Assembly (NCBI RefSeq): GCF_017942085.1 | Contig: NZ_JAGKSP010000002.1 | Coordinates: forward strand, 434,001-498,000 | Reading direction: 5' to 3' | DNA length: 64,000 nucleotides | Source of the DNA: Paenibacillus lignilyticus | GTDB lineage: Bacteria; Bacillota; Bacilli; Paenibacillales; Paenibacillaceae | In this document: positions 26,721 to 35,132 of the stretch, one piece after another | Layout: every line of letters begins with the position of its first letter | Numbering within the stretch: position 1 is the stretch's first letter | Made by a program: the position numbers and the translations under genes | The notes under the pieces: generated by a model | Told to the model about the DNA's origin: nothing | What the model saw: the letters and a program-made list of their open reading frames with translations, nothing else | Databases searched by the model: none

Positions 26721-27857
26721 TTAACGAATTGCAGAGTAATGAGCGGTGCTGCTGCGAACCAGCAGTTTCGGCACGATTTCTTCTTTCACAAAAGACTCTT
26801 CAATCGCCTTTTCGCTCCATGGCTTCAGCAGCAGCTCAACGGCACGCTTGCCCATGCGCTCCGTATTCTGATTAACGGTCGTGAGCGCCGGCGAGGTGTA
26901 TCGGCTTTGAATGACATCATCATATCCGACAATGCTGAGCTCATCCGGAATGCGCAGCCCAAGCTCTTTGCCGGCGCGAATGGCGCCGAAAGCCTTGTAA
27001 TCGCTCGTGGCGAAAATCGCGGTCGGCTTATTCTCAAGCGCCAGCAGCTGCTTGGCACCTTCGTAGCCCATCTCTTCCAGCTCTTCGTTGGCCTCCATTA
27101 CCGATACAAGCGACTCATCGAAGGCAATTCCGTGCTGGGAGAGGGCCAGCTTGTAGCCTTGCAGGCGCAGCGAGAATTCTTGGTTGATATCCATTAGCGA
27201 GTGTCCCGTTACAATGATGCCGATGCGCTTGTGGCCGAGTGAAATCAGATGCTCAGTGGCCAGGTAGCCGCCTGTCAGATTGTCGACGATGACATAAGGA
27301 ATTTGCAGCTGCGGAAAATAAAAGTGAGCCAGCACCATGCGAAGGCCGGCTTCTTTCCACGCTTTCAGCTGGGAGATCATTATATTTTGCGCGCCCGGTG
27401 CGCCCGGCAGCACGATGGCTCCGACCAACGGATTCGATTCGATTCCATCGCTTTCGCTTACGTCGAGCAGCTGGAAACGAATGTCGTGCTCCTCGCACGC
27501 CGCATGAATGCCGCTAATAAAATTGGCATAAAACGGATGGTTGAACAGATGCGGCGAGGCGGAGGGATGGATTAACACGATCTGTTCGAGCGCGATTTTG
27601 CCGCCCTCCGAAGGATCGGTATTGTGCGGGTCTCGCAGCTGAATGAACGTCCCTTTGCCGCGAATACGGACGACGAGTCCTTCATTCACGAGCTCGCTGA
27701 GCGCGCGGCGCGACGTAATCTCGCTCGTCTCGTACAGCTTCGCCAGCTCGATCTGCGTCGGTATCGCATCTCCGTCCTTCAGCTGACCGCTGCCGATCTT
27801 CTCTTTAATATCTTCCACAATAAACTTGTAAAGCGGCATTGTCTCTCTCATCATCAT
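26721..27857 (-). CDS. GntR-LacI hybrid transcriptional regulator (AraR type)
   Basis: 378 residues. An N-terminal GntR winged helix (IKEKIGSGQLKDGDAIPTQI, then ELAKLYETSEITSRRALSEL and GKGTFIQ) is fused to a LacI/periplasmic-binding-type sugar sensor (IVLIHPSASPHLFNHPFYAN, IGIIVTGHSLMDIN, IVGYDDVIQSRYTSPALTTV). This is the architecture of AraR, in which sugar binding relieves repression. It lies 363 bp upstream of the catabolic operon on the same strand, so it probably senses a pathway intermediate. AGTATACT and TATACTT sites in its own promoter suggest autoregulation. The ATG at 27857 has AGAAGGGG before it; a second ATG three bases on is equivalent. Confidence 0.92.
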   Translation of the reverse strand: MMMRETMPLYKFIVEDIKEKIGSGQLKDGDAIPTQIELAKLYETSEITSRRALSELVNEGLVVRIRGKGTFIQLRDPHNTDPSEGGKIALEQIVLIHPSASPHLFNHPFYANFISGIHAACEEHDIRFQLLDVSESDGIESNPLVGAIVLPGAPGAQNIMISQLKAWKEAGLRMVLAHFYFPQLQIPYVIVDNLTGGYLATEHLISLGHKRIGIIVTGHSLMDINQEFSLRLQGYKLALSQHGIAFDESLVSVMEANEELEEMGYEGAKQLLALENKPTAIFATSDYKAFGAIRAGKELGLRIPDELSIVGYDDVIQSRYTSPALTTVNQNTERMGKRAVELLLKPWSEKAIEESFVKEEIVPKLLVRSSTAHYSAIR

Positions 27858-27900
27858 ACACCCCTTCTGCCGGTTCCTACCCGATGCGCGGACAGTACAT

Positions 27901-27942
27901 TATACTTATAAATCTATAACTTGATTATATAGTATACTTTAT
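27901..27942. promoter_or_regulatory. GTATAC-type site in the regulator promoter
   Basis: TATACTT at 27901 and the perfect palindrome AGTATACT at 27931-27938 lie 44-85 bp before the GntR-LacI start, in AT-rich sequence. The same core occurs at 31071 upstream of the beta-helix gene. Confidence 0.45.
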
Positions 27943-28033
27943 CAAAAAACCAATCAAAAGTTGATGGACACGCCTTTTAATTAGGGGTGACGCAAGGTGG
28001 GCGAGCACGGCTTTGGCGGAGTTGGCGCGGCAT

Positions 28034-28161
28034 GAGTGCGGTAAGAGCGGCTTGACGCGAAGGCGCAGCTTGAGCTGCATCCGCAGCAAGGGCGCCTTGG
28101 CGCAACCAGCGAGTGCAGCAAGAGCGGCTTGGCGCAGAGGCGCAGCTTAAGCTGCATCCGC
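28034..28161. repeat. GC-rich 51-bp direct repeat, period 77
   Basis: A segment beginning GAGTGCGGTAAGAGCGGCTT at 28034 recurs at 28111 as GAGTGCAGCAAGAGCGGCTT; both run on to AGCTGCATCCGC. A further partial copy (GGCAAGAGCGGCTTGG) starts near 28162. Neither strand carries a supported gene. Confidence 0.7.
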
Positions 28162-28212
28162 GGCAAGAGCGGCTTGGTGCGGAGGGCGGCGTGGGCCACC
28201 TGACAGCAAGTG

Positions 28213-28328
28213 AGGTAACAGTTACCTCTCTTTCGCTCTTAGCTAACTTTTCCGGCCCGACTACGGTAACGGTTACCTCTCTTTCACTCGCTGCCGCCAT
28301 TTCTAGCTAATCTAGGGTAACTGTTACC
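28213..28328. repeat. Family B: three GGTAACNGTTACC palindromes, about 50-bp pitch
   Basis: Perfect 13-bp palindromes GGTAACAGTTACC at 28215, GGTAACGGTTACC at 28265 and GGTAACTGTTACC at 28316, 50 and 51 bp apart. The first two are followed by TCTCTTTC and later by TAGCTAA, so the unit is longer than the palindrome. The middle base changes in every copy while the arms stay fixed. Confidence 0.85.
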
Positions 28329-28350
28329 TTTCTTAATCCACATTGTGGCT

Positions 28351-28552
28351 AATGTAGAACCCCAGGCAAGCTACTTGTCTATTAAGCAAATGCGGCGGCA
28401 GTTTACTGCTCTGAGGTTCGCATAATGTAGATCTCTGGATGAGCTACTTTCACGATTTTATCCAAATTCCAAACTATGTAGATCTCTGGGTGAGCTACTT
28501 TCGCCGATCCCCCTACTTTTCGGCCAATGTAGATCCCCAGGCAAGCTACTTG
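28351..28552. repeat. Family C: four GTAG...AGCTACTT repeats, mostly about 50-bp pitch
   Basis: Copies start near 28351, 28424, 28474 and 28526. They come in two versions that alternate as outer and inner pair: GTAGAACCCCAGGCAAGCTA and GTAGATCCCCAGGCAAGCTA outside, GTAGATCTCTGGATGAGCTA and GTAGATCTCTGGGTGAGCTA inside, all followed by CTT. Each copy has short GTAG/CTAC inverted ends. Sequence from 28553 to 28735 shows nothing further. Confidence 0.85.
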
Positions 28553-28735
28553 GCTATCTAGCAGCAGCGGCGAATATTCACAACTCCGTGCTGCCTTCTA
28601 CACAGCCCAAACTACAAAAAAAAGTGACCGAGCAGGATCCACTTCTCCTGCCCAGCCACCTTCATCAGCCTCGCCTAATTCGCTTTACCACGCATTTCTC
28701 CAATTGCCTGCCTAGCTACTCTCCGTCTACGAGCT

Positions 28736-30952
28736 CTAAGGTGTGTTCGTCAGCCATATATAATCGACGTTCATCGTGCCTGTGGTTGAGAAAGGATCGA
28801 AGCGCAAGGATTTGATCGTCCCGCTCCAGCCGGCAACGGTACCCATGTCGATTGTGTACTCGGTGTAGCTGCCCATATTCGCAGCAGTCGTGAACGTCTT
28901 GGACTTGGCTTCATTCCAGGTGGAATCGGCGTTCGTGATGAAGAAGAACTTCGCGCCGGTATCGCTCGTGTTGTTTTTCAATCGAATCTTGAGGTACCGG
29001 TAAGAAGACGCGATGCCGAGGTTATTCGGACCGACGGAATACGGATCTCCGCCGCTTGAAGTGATCGTCCAAATGCCGCCGGACACGCTGCTGCTGATTT
29101 GATTCGTATTGTTCCAGCCGTCCGTGCTGCCTGCCGTTGCAAAATCCCACTGCGCCGCGATACTCGAAGCCGTGTAAGCGACTGCCGGCGACCAGCTTAC
29201 ATTATCGTACTGGTTGCTGCCCGCAGCGCCGCTCGTAATTTCGAAGCGAATCTCATCTCCCGCAGCGACCGTTACGCCATCCAGGTTGCTTTCATAGCCG
29301 AAGCGATCATTGTAAGCGACGCTTTGATCGCCGCCTGCCGGCCAAATCCGTGTCCCGTTCTTAGTAATGCGGGCAACGACGCCATCCCCTCCGGCAATGA
29401 CGGACTTCAGCACGCGGCCGCGAATACTCACCGTTCCGCTTGTTGGCGCCGTCCATGCGCGGGCAACGATTTTGCCTGCTCCGGTGTCAGGATGCATTTC
29501 AAATTGGGAAACCTGCGGCACGTTCGACACGGAGGATGCCTGCCAAATGTTACCCGCTGTATCATAGTAACCGAGGTTGCTCCACGAGGAGCCGTTATAG
29601 GCTTTATACGACCAGTTGCTGCTTCCTTGCGTGGAACTAAACTGCTTAGCCGCATGATAGATATTGCTGCTGTTCGTAATTTGAAGGTTGTTGGTCAGCG
29701 TAAATCCGCTGTAATTGGCGCCGTCCTGGTACAAGAAATTGTTGGGCTCCGAATACAGATTGTCGCGGATCGTTCCGCTAGGCGTATCCGAATTGCCCGC
29801 ACGGCGGAAGGAGCCGCTGCCGTTGTTAATGAAAACATTGCCGCCGGCCACGCTGTTTGTCTCCAAACCGAGCCCCGGATGAATCGCCAAATACGAAATA
29901 CCGGCGCCTGCGTTACCCGCAATATAGTTATTATTGATTTGCAGATTGTCCGTGCAGCACTCATAATCGAAGGCCACCATATCCGGCGAGGACGTGTTCG
30001 GCACGTTCGTGAACATACTGTTCAGAATGTACGAGTCGCTTACGAAAGCAATATAGATCGCAGCCGTTCCCGTATCCGAGTGGCAGCCTCCTTCGCCGTC
30101 GAGCTTCGAGTTAATCATGGTCAAGTACCGAACGGACGTTAGCCGCATCCCGTCGTCGCAACCGGTGCCGCCGCCCGCATTATCGCCGTGCATGTTGAGA
30201 TTGTTCATAAATACATGCTCCGCTGCTTTATGGCCCGTTGCATTCATATAACCGGAATTGTACCAGTCGATCGAAATCGTATCGAGGTTTCGTGTGCCTT
30301 CAATCGTATCGAAAGTGACGTTATCTACAATGTAGGTGCTTGCGGGGTTGGAGGCGTTGAAGGTTTTGGAGGTGAATTCAATTCCTGCCGAGTTCCAGAT
30401 GGCGTCCCCGGTAGAATCATTGCCGCTGCCTGATCCTTGATGAATGCCGTAGATATCATGGAAATATAAATTCGTGAAGGACAAATCATTATGCCCCGCT
30501 GTCGAGAAGGTAACCAAAATGCCCGTTCCGGCGCTGCCTACCTCCAAATTATTGATTTTCCAATAACTTGGATTGGTCAGCTTAATGCCGCGATCCGCTT
30601 GATTGCCATTGCGGATGATTTTTGCTTTAGCGGTGCCGCCGTACGAATCGATGGAAATATAGTTTGTCGAGTTTCCTTGCCCGGTCACCGTCATTTGCTG
30701 ATTGCAAGTGACGCCGCTCTTGAGCAAAATCCGGTCGCCGGCACTCATCGTACCGATGCTGTTAATAGCGTTAAAGCTGTTGTATGGCGATACCTGTGTT
30801 CCCGTTCCATTCGTTCCGGCAGAACAATCCACGTAATAGTCCGCTGCATTCGCCTTCGCGTTCCATACAAAGAAGCAGCAGCCCACGACTAGCGCAAACA
30901 GCATTGCCTTCAGCATTTTCGATCCGAAAGTCATCCTTATCGATAGAGCCAT
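28736..30952 (-). CDS. Secreted right-handed parallel beta-helix protein, probable polysaccharide lyase or hydrolase
   Basis: 738 residues. A signal peptide ends near residue 36 (AKANA). The mature start YYVDCSAGTNGTGTQVSPYN is typical of pectate-lyase-like beta-helix enzymes. Repeated N-N-x-I/L rungs (WKINNLEVGS, LQINNNYIAGN, DNLYSEPNNF) continue to about residue 400. Two beta-sandwich-like modules follow: one near 440-600 (PQVSQFEMHPDTGAGKIVAR) and a C-terminal one near 605-738 (QWDFATAGSTDGWNNTNQIS) that looks carbohydrate-binding. Catalytic residues cannot be fixed by eye. It would act outside the cell. A perfect cre box and an AGTATACT site upstream link it to the sugar-acid operon, which suggests a rhamnose-containing polymer as substrate. 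Confidence 0.85.
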   Translation of the reverse strand: MALSIRMTFGSKMLKAMLFALVVGCCFFVWNAKANAADYYVDCSAGTNGTGTQVSPYNSFNAINSIGTMSAGDRILLKSGVTCNQQMTVTGQGNSTNYISIDSYGGTAKAKIIRNGNQADRGIKLTNPSYWKINNLEVGSAGTGILVTFSTAGHNDLSFTNLYFHDIYGIHQGSGSGNDSTGDAIWNSAGIEFTSKTFNASNPASTYIVDNVTFDTIEGTRNLDTISIDWYNSGYMNATGHKAAEHVFMNNLNMHGDNAGGGTGCDDGMRLTSVRYLTMINSKLDGEGGCHSDTGTAAIYIAFVSDSYILNSMFTNVPNTSSPDMVAFDYECCTDNLQINNNYIAGNAGAGISYLAIHPGLGLETNSVAGGNVFINNGSGSFRRAGNSDTPSGTIRDNLYSEPNNFLYQDGANYSGFTLTNNLQITNSSNIYHAAKQFSSTQGSSNWSYKAYNGSSWSNLGYYDTAGNIWQASSVSNVPQVSQFEMHPDTGAGKIVARAWTAPTSGTVSIRGRVLKSVIAGGDGVVARITKNGTRIWPAGGDQSVAYNDRFGYESNLDGVTVAAGDEIRFEITSGAAGSNQYDNVSWSPAVAYTASSIAAQWDFATAGSTDGWNNTNQISSSVSGGIWTITSSGGDPYSVGPNNLGIASSYRYLKIRLKNNTSDTGAKFFFITNADSTWNEAKSKTFTTAANMGSYTEYTIDMGTVAGWSGTIKSLRFDPFSTTGTMNVDYIWLTNTP

Positions 30953-30997
30953 CTTTTCTCCCTCTTCCCTTTTCGAATAGTCGCCTCACGCCCATGA

Positions 30998-31012
30998 AGT
31001 AAACGCTTCCAA
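30998..31012. promoter_or_regulatory. cre site before the beta-helix gene
   Basis: AGTAAACGCTTCCAA; its reverse complement TTGGAAGCGTTTACT matches WTGNAANCGNWNNCW at every fixed position. It lies 46-60 bp upstream of the start codon, so CcpA repression is expected. Confidence 0.8.
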
Positions 31013-31060
31013 AATAGAATCAGAATCACATCCGTGTATTAATAACCTCCTTTCATCCGT

Positions 31061-31097
31061 CGGTTATTTAAGTATACTAATTATTCCTTAATAACCG
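31061..31097. promoter_or_regulatory. Inverted repeat enclosing an AGTATACT site
   Basis: CGGTTATT at 31061 pairs with AATAACCG at 31090, and the enclosed segment holds AGTATACT at 31071, the core found before the GntR-LacI gene. A second related word, ATATACTT, lies at 31135. An AAAGGAGG-like sequence (minus strand, 31046-31053) is followed by no open frame. The segment is the probable promoter and operator of the beta-helix gene. Confidence 0.45.
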
Positions 31098-31172
31098 ACT
31101 ATCAATACCTTAACACGCCAATACCCAACAATAAATATACTTTGGTAATATTTTCTTATGCTCATCGCAAAC

Positions 31173-31213
31173 AAAAAAAACCTCAACGCCTTAAGTCTCG
31201 GCATCGAGGTTTC
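31173..31213 (-). terminator. Terminator of the exonuclease-domain gene
   Basis: Stem AAACCTCAACGCC / GGCATCGAGGTTT with two mismatches and an 8-10-base loop, with eight A before the left arm on the plus strand, giving a T-tract for minus-strand transcription. Confidence 0.85.
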
Positions 31214-31231
31214 CAAGCCATCTGTTGCTTA

Positions 31232-32224
31232 CTAAACGAGGTGGGATTGATAAATGCACTTCATGAGCTCAAAGGTTGCTTTGGTATCAGCCCATGCGCG
31301 ATGAGGTCGTTCGTTCTGAATGCCATATAATTCGCAGAGGGTGGATAAATCATAGCTCTCGATAGGAAGCTTAAGCTGCCTTGCCTGCTTTATCGTACAG
31401 AGCAGCTTGCCTGTCCAGACTCGAATGTTCGCTCTGTCGCACATCGCCTTTAGCACGCGGTAATCATATTGCACATTATGGCCGACGAGCACCGGAGTGC
31501 CCGCAAGGAATTTATTCAATTGTTTCACGGCTTGAAACGATGTCGGCCTATCGGCTACCTCTTCATCGGTAATGCCTGTGAGCTCCCTAATTTGCTTGGG
31601 AAGCTTCGACTTGGGGTTCACCAGTGTTTGATACCGATCGATGACTTGGCCATTTCTAAACTTCAGAGCGCTGATTTCAATAATCTTGGCATACTCCACG
31701 ATAGGAGAAGTGGTCTCAAAGTCCAGCACTACACCTTCGCCTGGCATCGTAAGTTCACTGTAGTAGTCGTACTTTTTGGGCTTCTCTTTCACAACTACAG
31801 GAGGATTTAACTGCGCTGCGGTGATCACCTCAAGCGGGTAACCCTTGAGTACGCCCGGCTGTATCTGATCGACAATGCTAATGTCATTGAGCAAATCAAG
31901 CCGCTCTGTATAGGGATCGCAAGTTATTTGGGCATAGGAAGCAAATTCGTTCAGCAGTCCGGCGACCTGATCTTTATCCGCTAAGCCGTGCAAGGATAGA
32001 GCAGACTTGGAAACGGCAAGCTGAATGCCGCAGCTTCGGTAAGTGCGATGCAGCAAACCAACGACCTTACGCAGCCCGCTCCAAAATCCATAATCCGCCC
32101 TGCCTTGCCCCACGTTCAGCGCCATATAGCCTTCTTTTACATCCGGAATGCAGCAATAGAACATCAGTCTGGTTTCGGATTGATATTCATAGAGATTCGC
32201 AGCCAATATAATGGTCCTGTTCAT
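31232..32224 (-). CDS. DnaQ/PolC-like 3'-5' exonuclease-domain protein
   Basis: 330 residues. The C-terminal 170 residues form a DEDDh exonuclease: VVLDFETTS (Exo I), LVGHNVQYDYRVL (Exo II) and HRAWADTKAT (Exo III), with all acidic residues and the histidine present. The N-terminal 150 residues are a separate unrecognised domain with no transmembrane segment. The protein may remove 3' ends of DNA or RNA, for example in repair. The ATG at 32224 is preferred over two in-frame GTG codons upstream because TAGGTG lies 7 bp before it. The gene stands alone between two terminators. Confidence 0.88.
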   Translation of the reverse strand: MNRTIILAANLYEYQSETRLMFYCCIPDVKEGYMALNVGQGRADYGFWSGLRKVVGLLHRTYRSCGIQLAVSKSALSLHGLADKDQVAGLLNEFASYAQITCDPYTERLDLLNDISIVDQIQPGVLKGYPLEVITAAQLNPPVVVKEKPKKYDYYSELTMPGEGVVLDFETTSPIVEYAKIIEISALKFRNGQVIDRYQTLVNPKSKLPKQIRELTGITDEEVADRPTSFQAVKQLNKFLAGTPVLVGHNVQYDYRVLKAMCDRANIRVWTGKLLCTIKQARQLKLPIESYDLSTLCELYGIQNERPHRAWADTKATFELMKCIYQSHLV

Positions 32225-32275
32225 CACAATCACCTACCGTTCTACAAAGTGGCTGTTGCTCTTCATTATAAGGCA

Positions 32276-32324
32276 AAAAAGAAGCAGCCTCCTCATTTTT
32301 TTGAGGAAGCTGCTTCTTTTCGCT
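32276..32324. terminator. Bidirectional terminator
   Basis: Stem GAAGCAGCCTCCTCA / TGAGGAAGCTGCTTC with one bulge and a T-rich loop, flanked by AAAAAA on the left and TTTTC on the right. It lies downstream of the SDR pseudogene on the minus strand. Confidence 0.88.
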
Positions 32325-32353
32325 AGCCTGACTCTATCATTTGAAAAGAATTG

Positions 32354-32738
32354 TTAGAATGCGGAAGTCCATCCGGCATCCGCAGTAACGACCGTTCCAT
32401 TCAAGAAACTGGAGTCGTCGGAAGCCAGGAACAACGCTACCTTGGCAATTTCTTCAGCCGAACCTGCGCGCGGAATCAAACCTTGCACCACTTTCGAGCG
32501 GCTGAGGCCGAACTCGTTGACGTTCTTCATCGAAGATGCGATATTCGTAATAACCGCTCCCGGTGCGATCGCGTTGCAACGAATTCCTTGTTTGGCGTAC
32601 ATAAAGCCCGTATTCTTAGTCAAACCTACAACCGCATGTTTGGAAGCGGTATAGATCGCCCCTGCGTGTCCGCCATTATTCTTTGCCCATTCCCGATGCT
32701 GCCCCGGTGACAACGGCTACTTGATTGCGAAGTTTCAT
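32354..32738 (-). pseudogene. Short-chain dehydrogenase with internal deletion and frameshift
   Basis: An AAGGAG ribosome site and ATG at 32738 start MKLRNQVAVVTGAASGMGKE, a perfect SDR N-terminus with the TGAASGMG cofactor motif, and then reach a TAA. In another frame the sequence continues directly as NNGGHAGAIYTASKHAVVGL and the full C-terminal half of an SDR (catalytic YTASKHA, CNAIAPGAVITNI, TADAGW). The roughly 120 residues between the cofactor motif and the active site are missing. The simplest reading is one deletion that also shifted the frame. The C-terminal open frame by itself cannot bind NAD. It follows the MFS exporter gene by 17 bp and was probably cotranscribed with it. The terminator downstream is intact. 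Confidence 0.88.
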
Positions 32739-32755
32739 GGTCGATTTCTCCTTTG

Positions 32756-34255
32756 TTATCTATTAGATACAGCAACCGGTTTAGGTTCCAAGGTAATTCC
32801 TGTTGCTGCCTTCTCTTCGACAGCCTGCCCTGTACGTTTAATGAAGAAAGATAACAAGAGTCCGATAACGCCAATACCAATAATAACCAGATAGGCATCA
32901 TTAATACCTTGAATCGTCGACTCCATGATCATATGCTCCTGTGTAGCATCTCCGCCGGCAGCCATCATATCCTGAAAATGCGTCTTCGTTCTGGTCGTCA
33001 TTACGGTGACCAGCAAGGAGGTACCGATTGCACCGGCTACTTGCTTGATTGTATTGGAGATCGCAGTACCATGCGCATTAAGTCTGGCAGGCAGCTGATT
33101 CAAACCTGCTGTCGTAATTGGCATGAGGAACATCGCCATACCGAAACGTCTGCCCGTGGACATCAGAACCAGGTACGTATAGCTGGTGGAATCCGTGAGA
33201 TTCACGAAGCCAATCGTAGTTGCGATCGTAATTGCCATCCCGATAATGGACAACCACTTCGCTCCAAATTTATCGAATAGTTTACCTGTGATCGGCATCA
33301 TAATGCCCATCAGAAGCGCACCGGGTAACATCAGCAAACCGGACTCCAGCGCTGTGTAGCCGCGTGCATTCTGCAAATACAGAGGCAGCAGCATCATATC
33401 CGCATACATCACCATCGTGACCGCAATATTAATAATGGTCGTCAGGGAGAACATACTGTAATTGAATGTACGAAGCTCCAGAAGCGGCTCTTTGGAAACC
33501 AGCTGTTTCCACGCGAACAGGATCAAGGCGATTACGCCGACAATGATCGAGAGGATCACTTCCACGCTTGACCAGCCCTTACTTCCGGCACTGCTGAAAC
33601 CGTAAAGAACGGCACCGAAGCCGATTGTAGAGAGAAGGACACTCCAAAGGTCAATTTTAGGAAATTGTCGTTCAGCTACATTTTTCAAGAATACAAACGC
33701 GACTCCGATAACGATAGCGGCAATTGGAATCATGCCATAAAACATCGTGCGCCAAGAGAAATGCTCCATCACATAACCCGCCAAAGCAGGCCCGATTGCA
33801 GGTGCGAAAATAATGGCGAAGCCGACCATGCCCATTGCTGCACCTCGCTTGTCAGGAGGGAATACGGTTAGAATTACCGTCATGAGCAGCGGCATGATGA
33901 TACCGGCACCGGCAGCTTGGATGAGACGGCCGGTCAATAAAACATCAAAATTAGGTGCCACTGCCGAAACAATCGTACCCCCGAGAAAAATAATCATTGC
34001 GGTCTGGAACAGCTCGCGTGTCGTAAACCGCTGCATGAGATAAGCGGTAATCGGAATCAGAACACCGTTTACCAGCATATATCCCGTAGTCAGCCATTGC
34101 GCAGTGGATGCCGCAATGTCGAAGTCGATCATCAGCTCCGGCAGCGCAACGCTCATTATCGTCTGATTCAAGACTGCGATGAACGCCCCCAGAATCATAA
34201 CAAACATCAGAGGACCTTTCTTAATACTGCTGACTTCAAGGCCGGAAGTACTCAT
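32756..34255 (-). CDS. MFS multidrug exporter, DHA2/EmrB type
   Basis: 499 residues with about 14 membrane segments. VALPELMIDFDIAASTAQWL and the GRLIQAAGAGIIMPLLMTVI motif mark the DHA2 drug:proton antiporters; the motif-C-like GFAIIFAPAIGPALAG is present. It should expel lipophilic compounds across the cytoplasmic membrane. ATG at 34255 has AAGGGGTT about 8 bp upstream and gives the usual N-terminus (MSTSGLEVSSIKKGP); a TTG six codons earlier is less likely. The divergent TetR gene starts 223 bp away, and a palindrome sits between them, so local repression is likely. The broken SDR gene follows. Confidence 0.9.
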   Translation of the reverse strand: MSTSGLEVSSIKKGPLMFVMILGAFIAVLNQTIMSVALPELMIDFDIAASTAQWLTTGYMLVNGVLIPITAYLMQRFTTRELFQTAMIIFLGGTIVSAVAPNFDVLLTGRLIQAAGAGIIMPLLMTVILTVFPPDKRGAAMGMVGFAIIFAPAIGPALAGYVMEHFSWRTMFYGMIPIAAIVIGVAFVFLKNVAERQFPKIDLWSVLLSTIGFGAVLYGFSSAGSKGWSSVEVILSIIVGVIALILFAWKQLVSKEPLLELRTFNYSMFSLTTIINIAVTMVMYADMMLLPLYLQNARGYTALESGLLMLPGALLMGIMMPITGKLFDKFGAKWLSIIGMAITIATTIGFVNLTDSTSYTYLVLMSTGRRFGMAMFLMPITTAGLNQLPARLNAHGTAISNTIKQVAGAIGTSLLVTVMTTRTKTHFQDMMAAGGDATQEHMIMESTIQGINDAYLVIIGIGVIGLLLSFFIKRTGQAVEEKAATGITLEPKPVAVSNR

Positions 34256-34291
34256 ATTGCTCAACCCCTTCAAATTCTTTTCTGAACTAAT

Positions 34292-34323
34292 TTACACAGT
34301 GTTGTATAATGTACCTAATGTAA
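34292..34323. promoter_or_regulatory. Possible TetR operator between exporter and regulator
   Basis: TTACA at 34292 and TGTAA at 34319 form outer arms of a 32-bp imperfect palindrome with TTGTATAATGTAC in the centre, 37-68 bp upstream of the exporter start. Position and symmetry suit a TetR-family repressor site; no experiment or family consensus backs it. Confidence 0.35.
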
Positions 34324-34478
34324 GATTATAGTCACCGTACTTCTCGATCACAAGCAACAGCTTTTCGAGAAATGTTAATTAGTTTACGTATCCGCGATTT
34401 ATGTCGTCTAAACGAAACATCTTTTACGATGCGAGCATAATTGTCGTGAACAAAATGGTAGAACAAGGGGATGAACTT

Positions 34479-35075
34479 TTGACCGTTAAAACACCACGGA
34501 CCGATCCGCGCGTCCTTCGAACGCGTCAATTAATCCGAGATGCATTCATCGATCTGCTTCAGGAATATGACCTTGAGAAAATAACCGTAAATCGTATTGC
34601 AGCACGCTCTACGATCAGTCGCGTCACCTTCTATCTTCATTACCGGGATATCCCGGATTTGATGGATAAGATGGCCGATGACATGATTAATGAAATCCAT
34701 ACGATCTTGAGGGAAGTGCCGGAGAAACCTCAAGTCGAGGTAGATTGGACCATTCTGCTCCGGATTCTGGAGCATATCGCGGAGAACTCGAAATTTTACA
34801 CGGTGCTGCTTGCTTCCAAACGAGTATCTGTTTTTACCGATCGCCTGATGAAGCTGATGGTTGAAATCATCTCCAAGCGAGCGGAGAGCCGGATCGCTTC
34901 CTCGACCGCTCCTGCTGTGAACGTCCCTAATGACATCGCCATCTGGTATGGCTCGTCCGCATTCATCGGCACGATCGTCTGCTGGCTTCGTAATGACATG
35001 CCCTATACGCCGCTTTATCTCGCGAAGCAGCTTTCTCTGCTGTTCCGTTTGCACCAAAATCCTTCCCATACATAA
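34479..35075 (+). CDS. TetR-family transcriptional regulator
   Basis: 198 residues from TTG at 34479, which has AAGGGG 8 bp upstream; ATG at 34455 lacks a ribosome site. The N-terminal helix-turn-helix (RTRQLIRDAFIDLLQEYDLE, then KITVNRIAARSTISRVTFYL and HYRDIPDLMDKM) is typical TetR. The C-terminal ligand domain (ILEHIAENSKFYTVLL, then PNDIAIWYGSSAFIGTIVCW) resembles the TetR_C group found with exporters in Bacillales. It is divergent from the EmrB-like exporter and probably controls it. The ligand is unknown. A strong terminator follows the stop codon by 10 bp. Confidence 0.88.
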   Translation: MTVKTPRTDPRVLRTRQLIRDAFIDLLQEYDLEKITVNRIAARSTISRVTFYLHYRDIPDLMDKMADDMINEIHTILREVPEKPQVEVDWTILLRILEHIAENSKFYTVLLASKRVSVFTDRLMKLMVEIISKRAESRIASSTAPAVNVPNDIAIWYGSSAFIGTIVCWLRNDMPYTPLYLAKQLSLLFRLHQNPSHT

Positions 35076-35085
35076 CGCCACGCAA

Positions 35086-35125
35086 AAGCGGCGGACAAGG
35101 TTGTAGTAAACCTTGTCCGCCGCTT
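35086..35125 (+). terminator. Terminator of the TetR gene
   Basis: A perfect 17-bp stem AAGCGGCGGACAAGGTT / AACCTTGTCCGCCGCTT with a 6-base loop lies 10 bp after the stop codon. The tail is CTGGTTTC, so the T-run is short, but the stem is very stable. Confidence 0.85.
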
Positions 35126-35132
35126 CTGGTTT

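Noticed and set aside
28588..28815. 75-codon plus-strand frame at the end of the repeat cluster
   Set aside because: No ribosome site and it runs into the 3' end of the beta-helix gene on the other strand.
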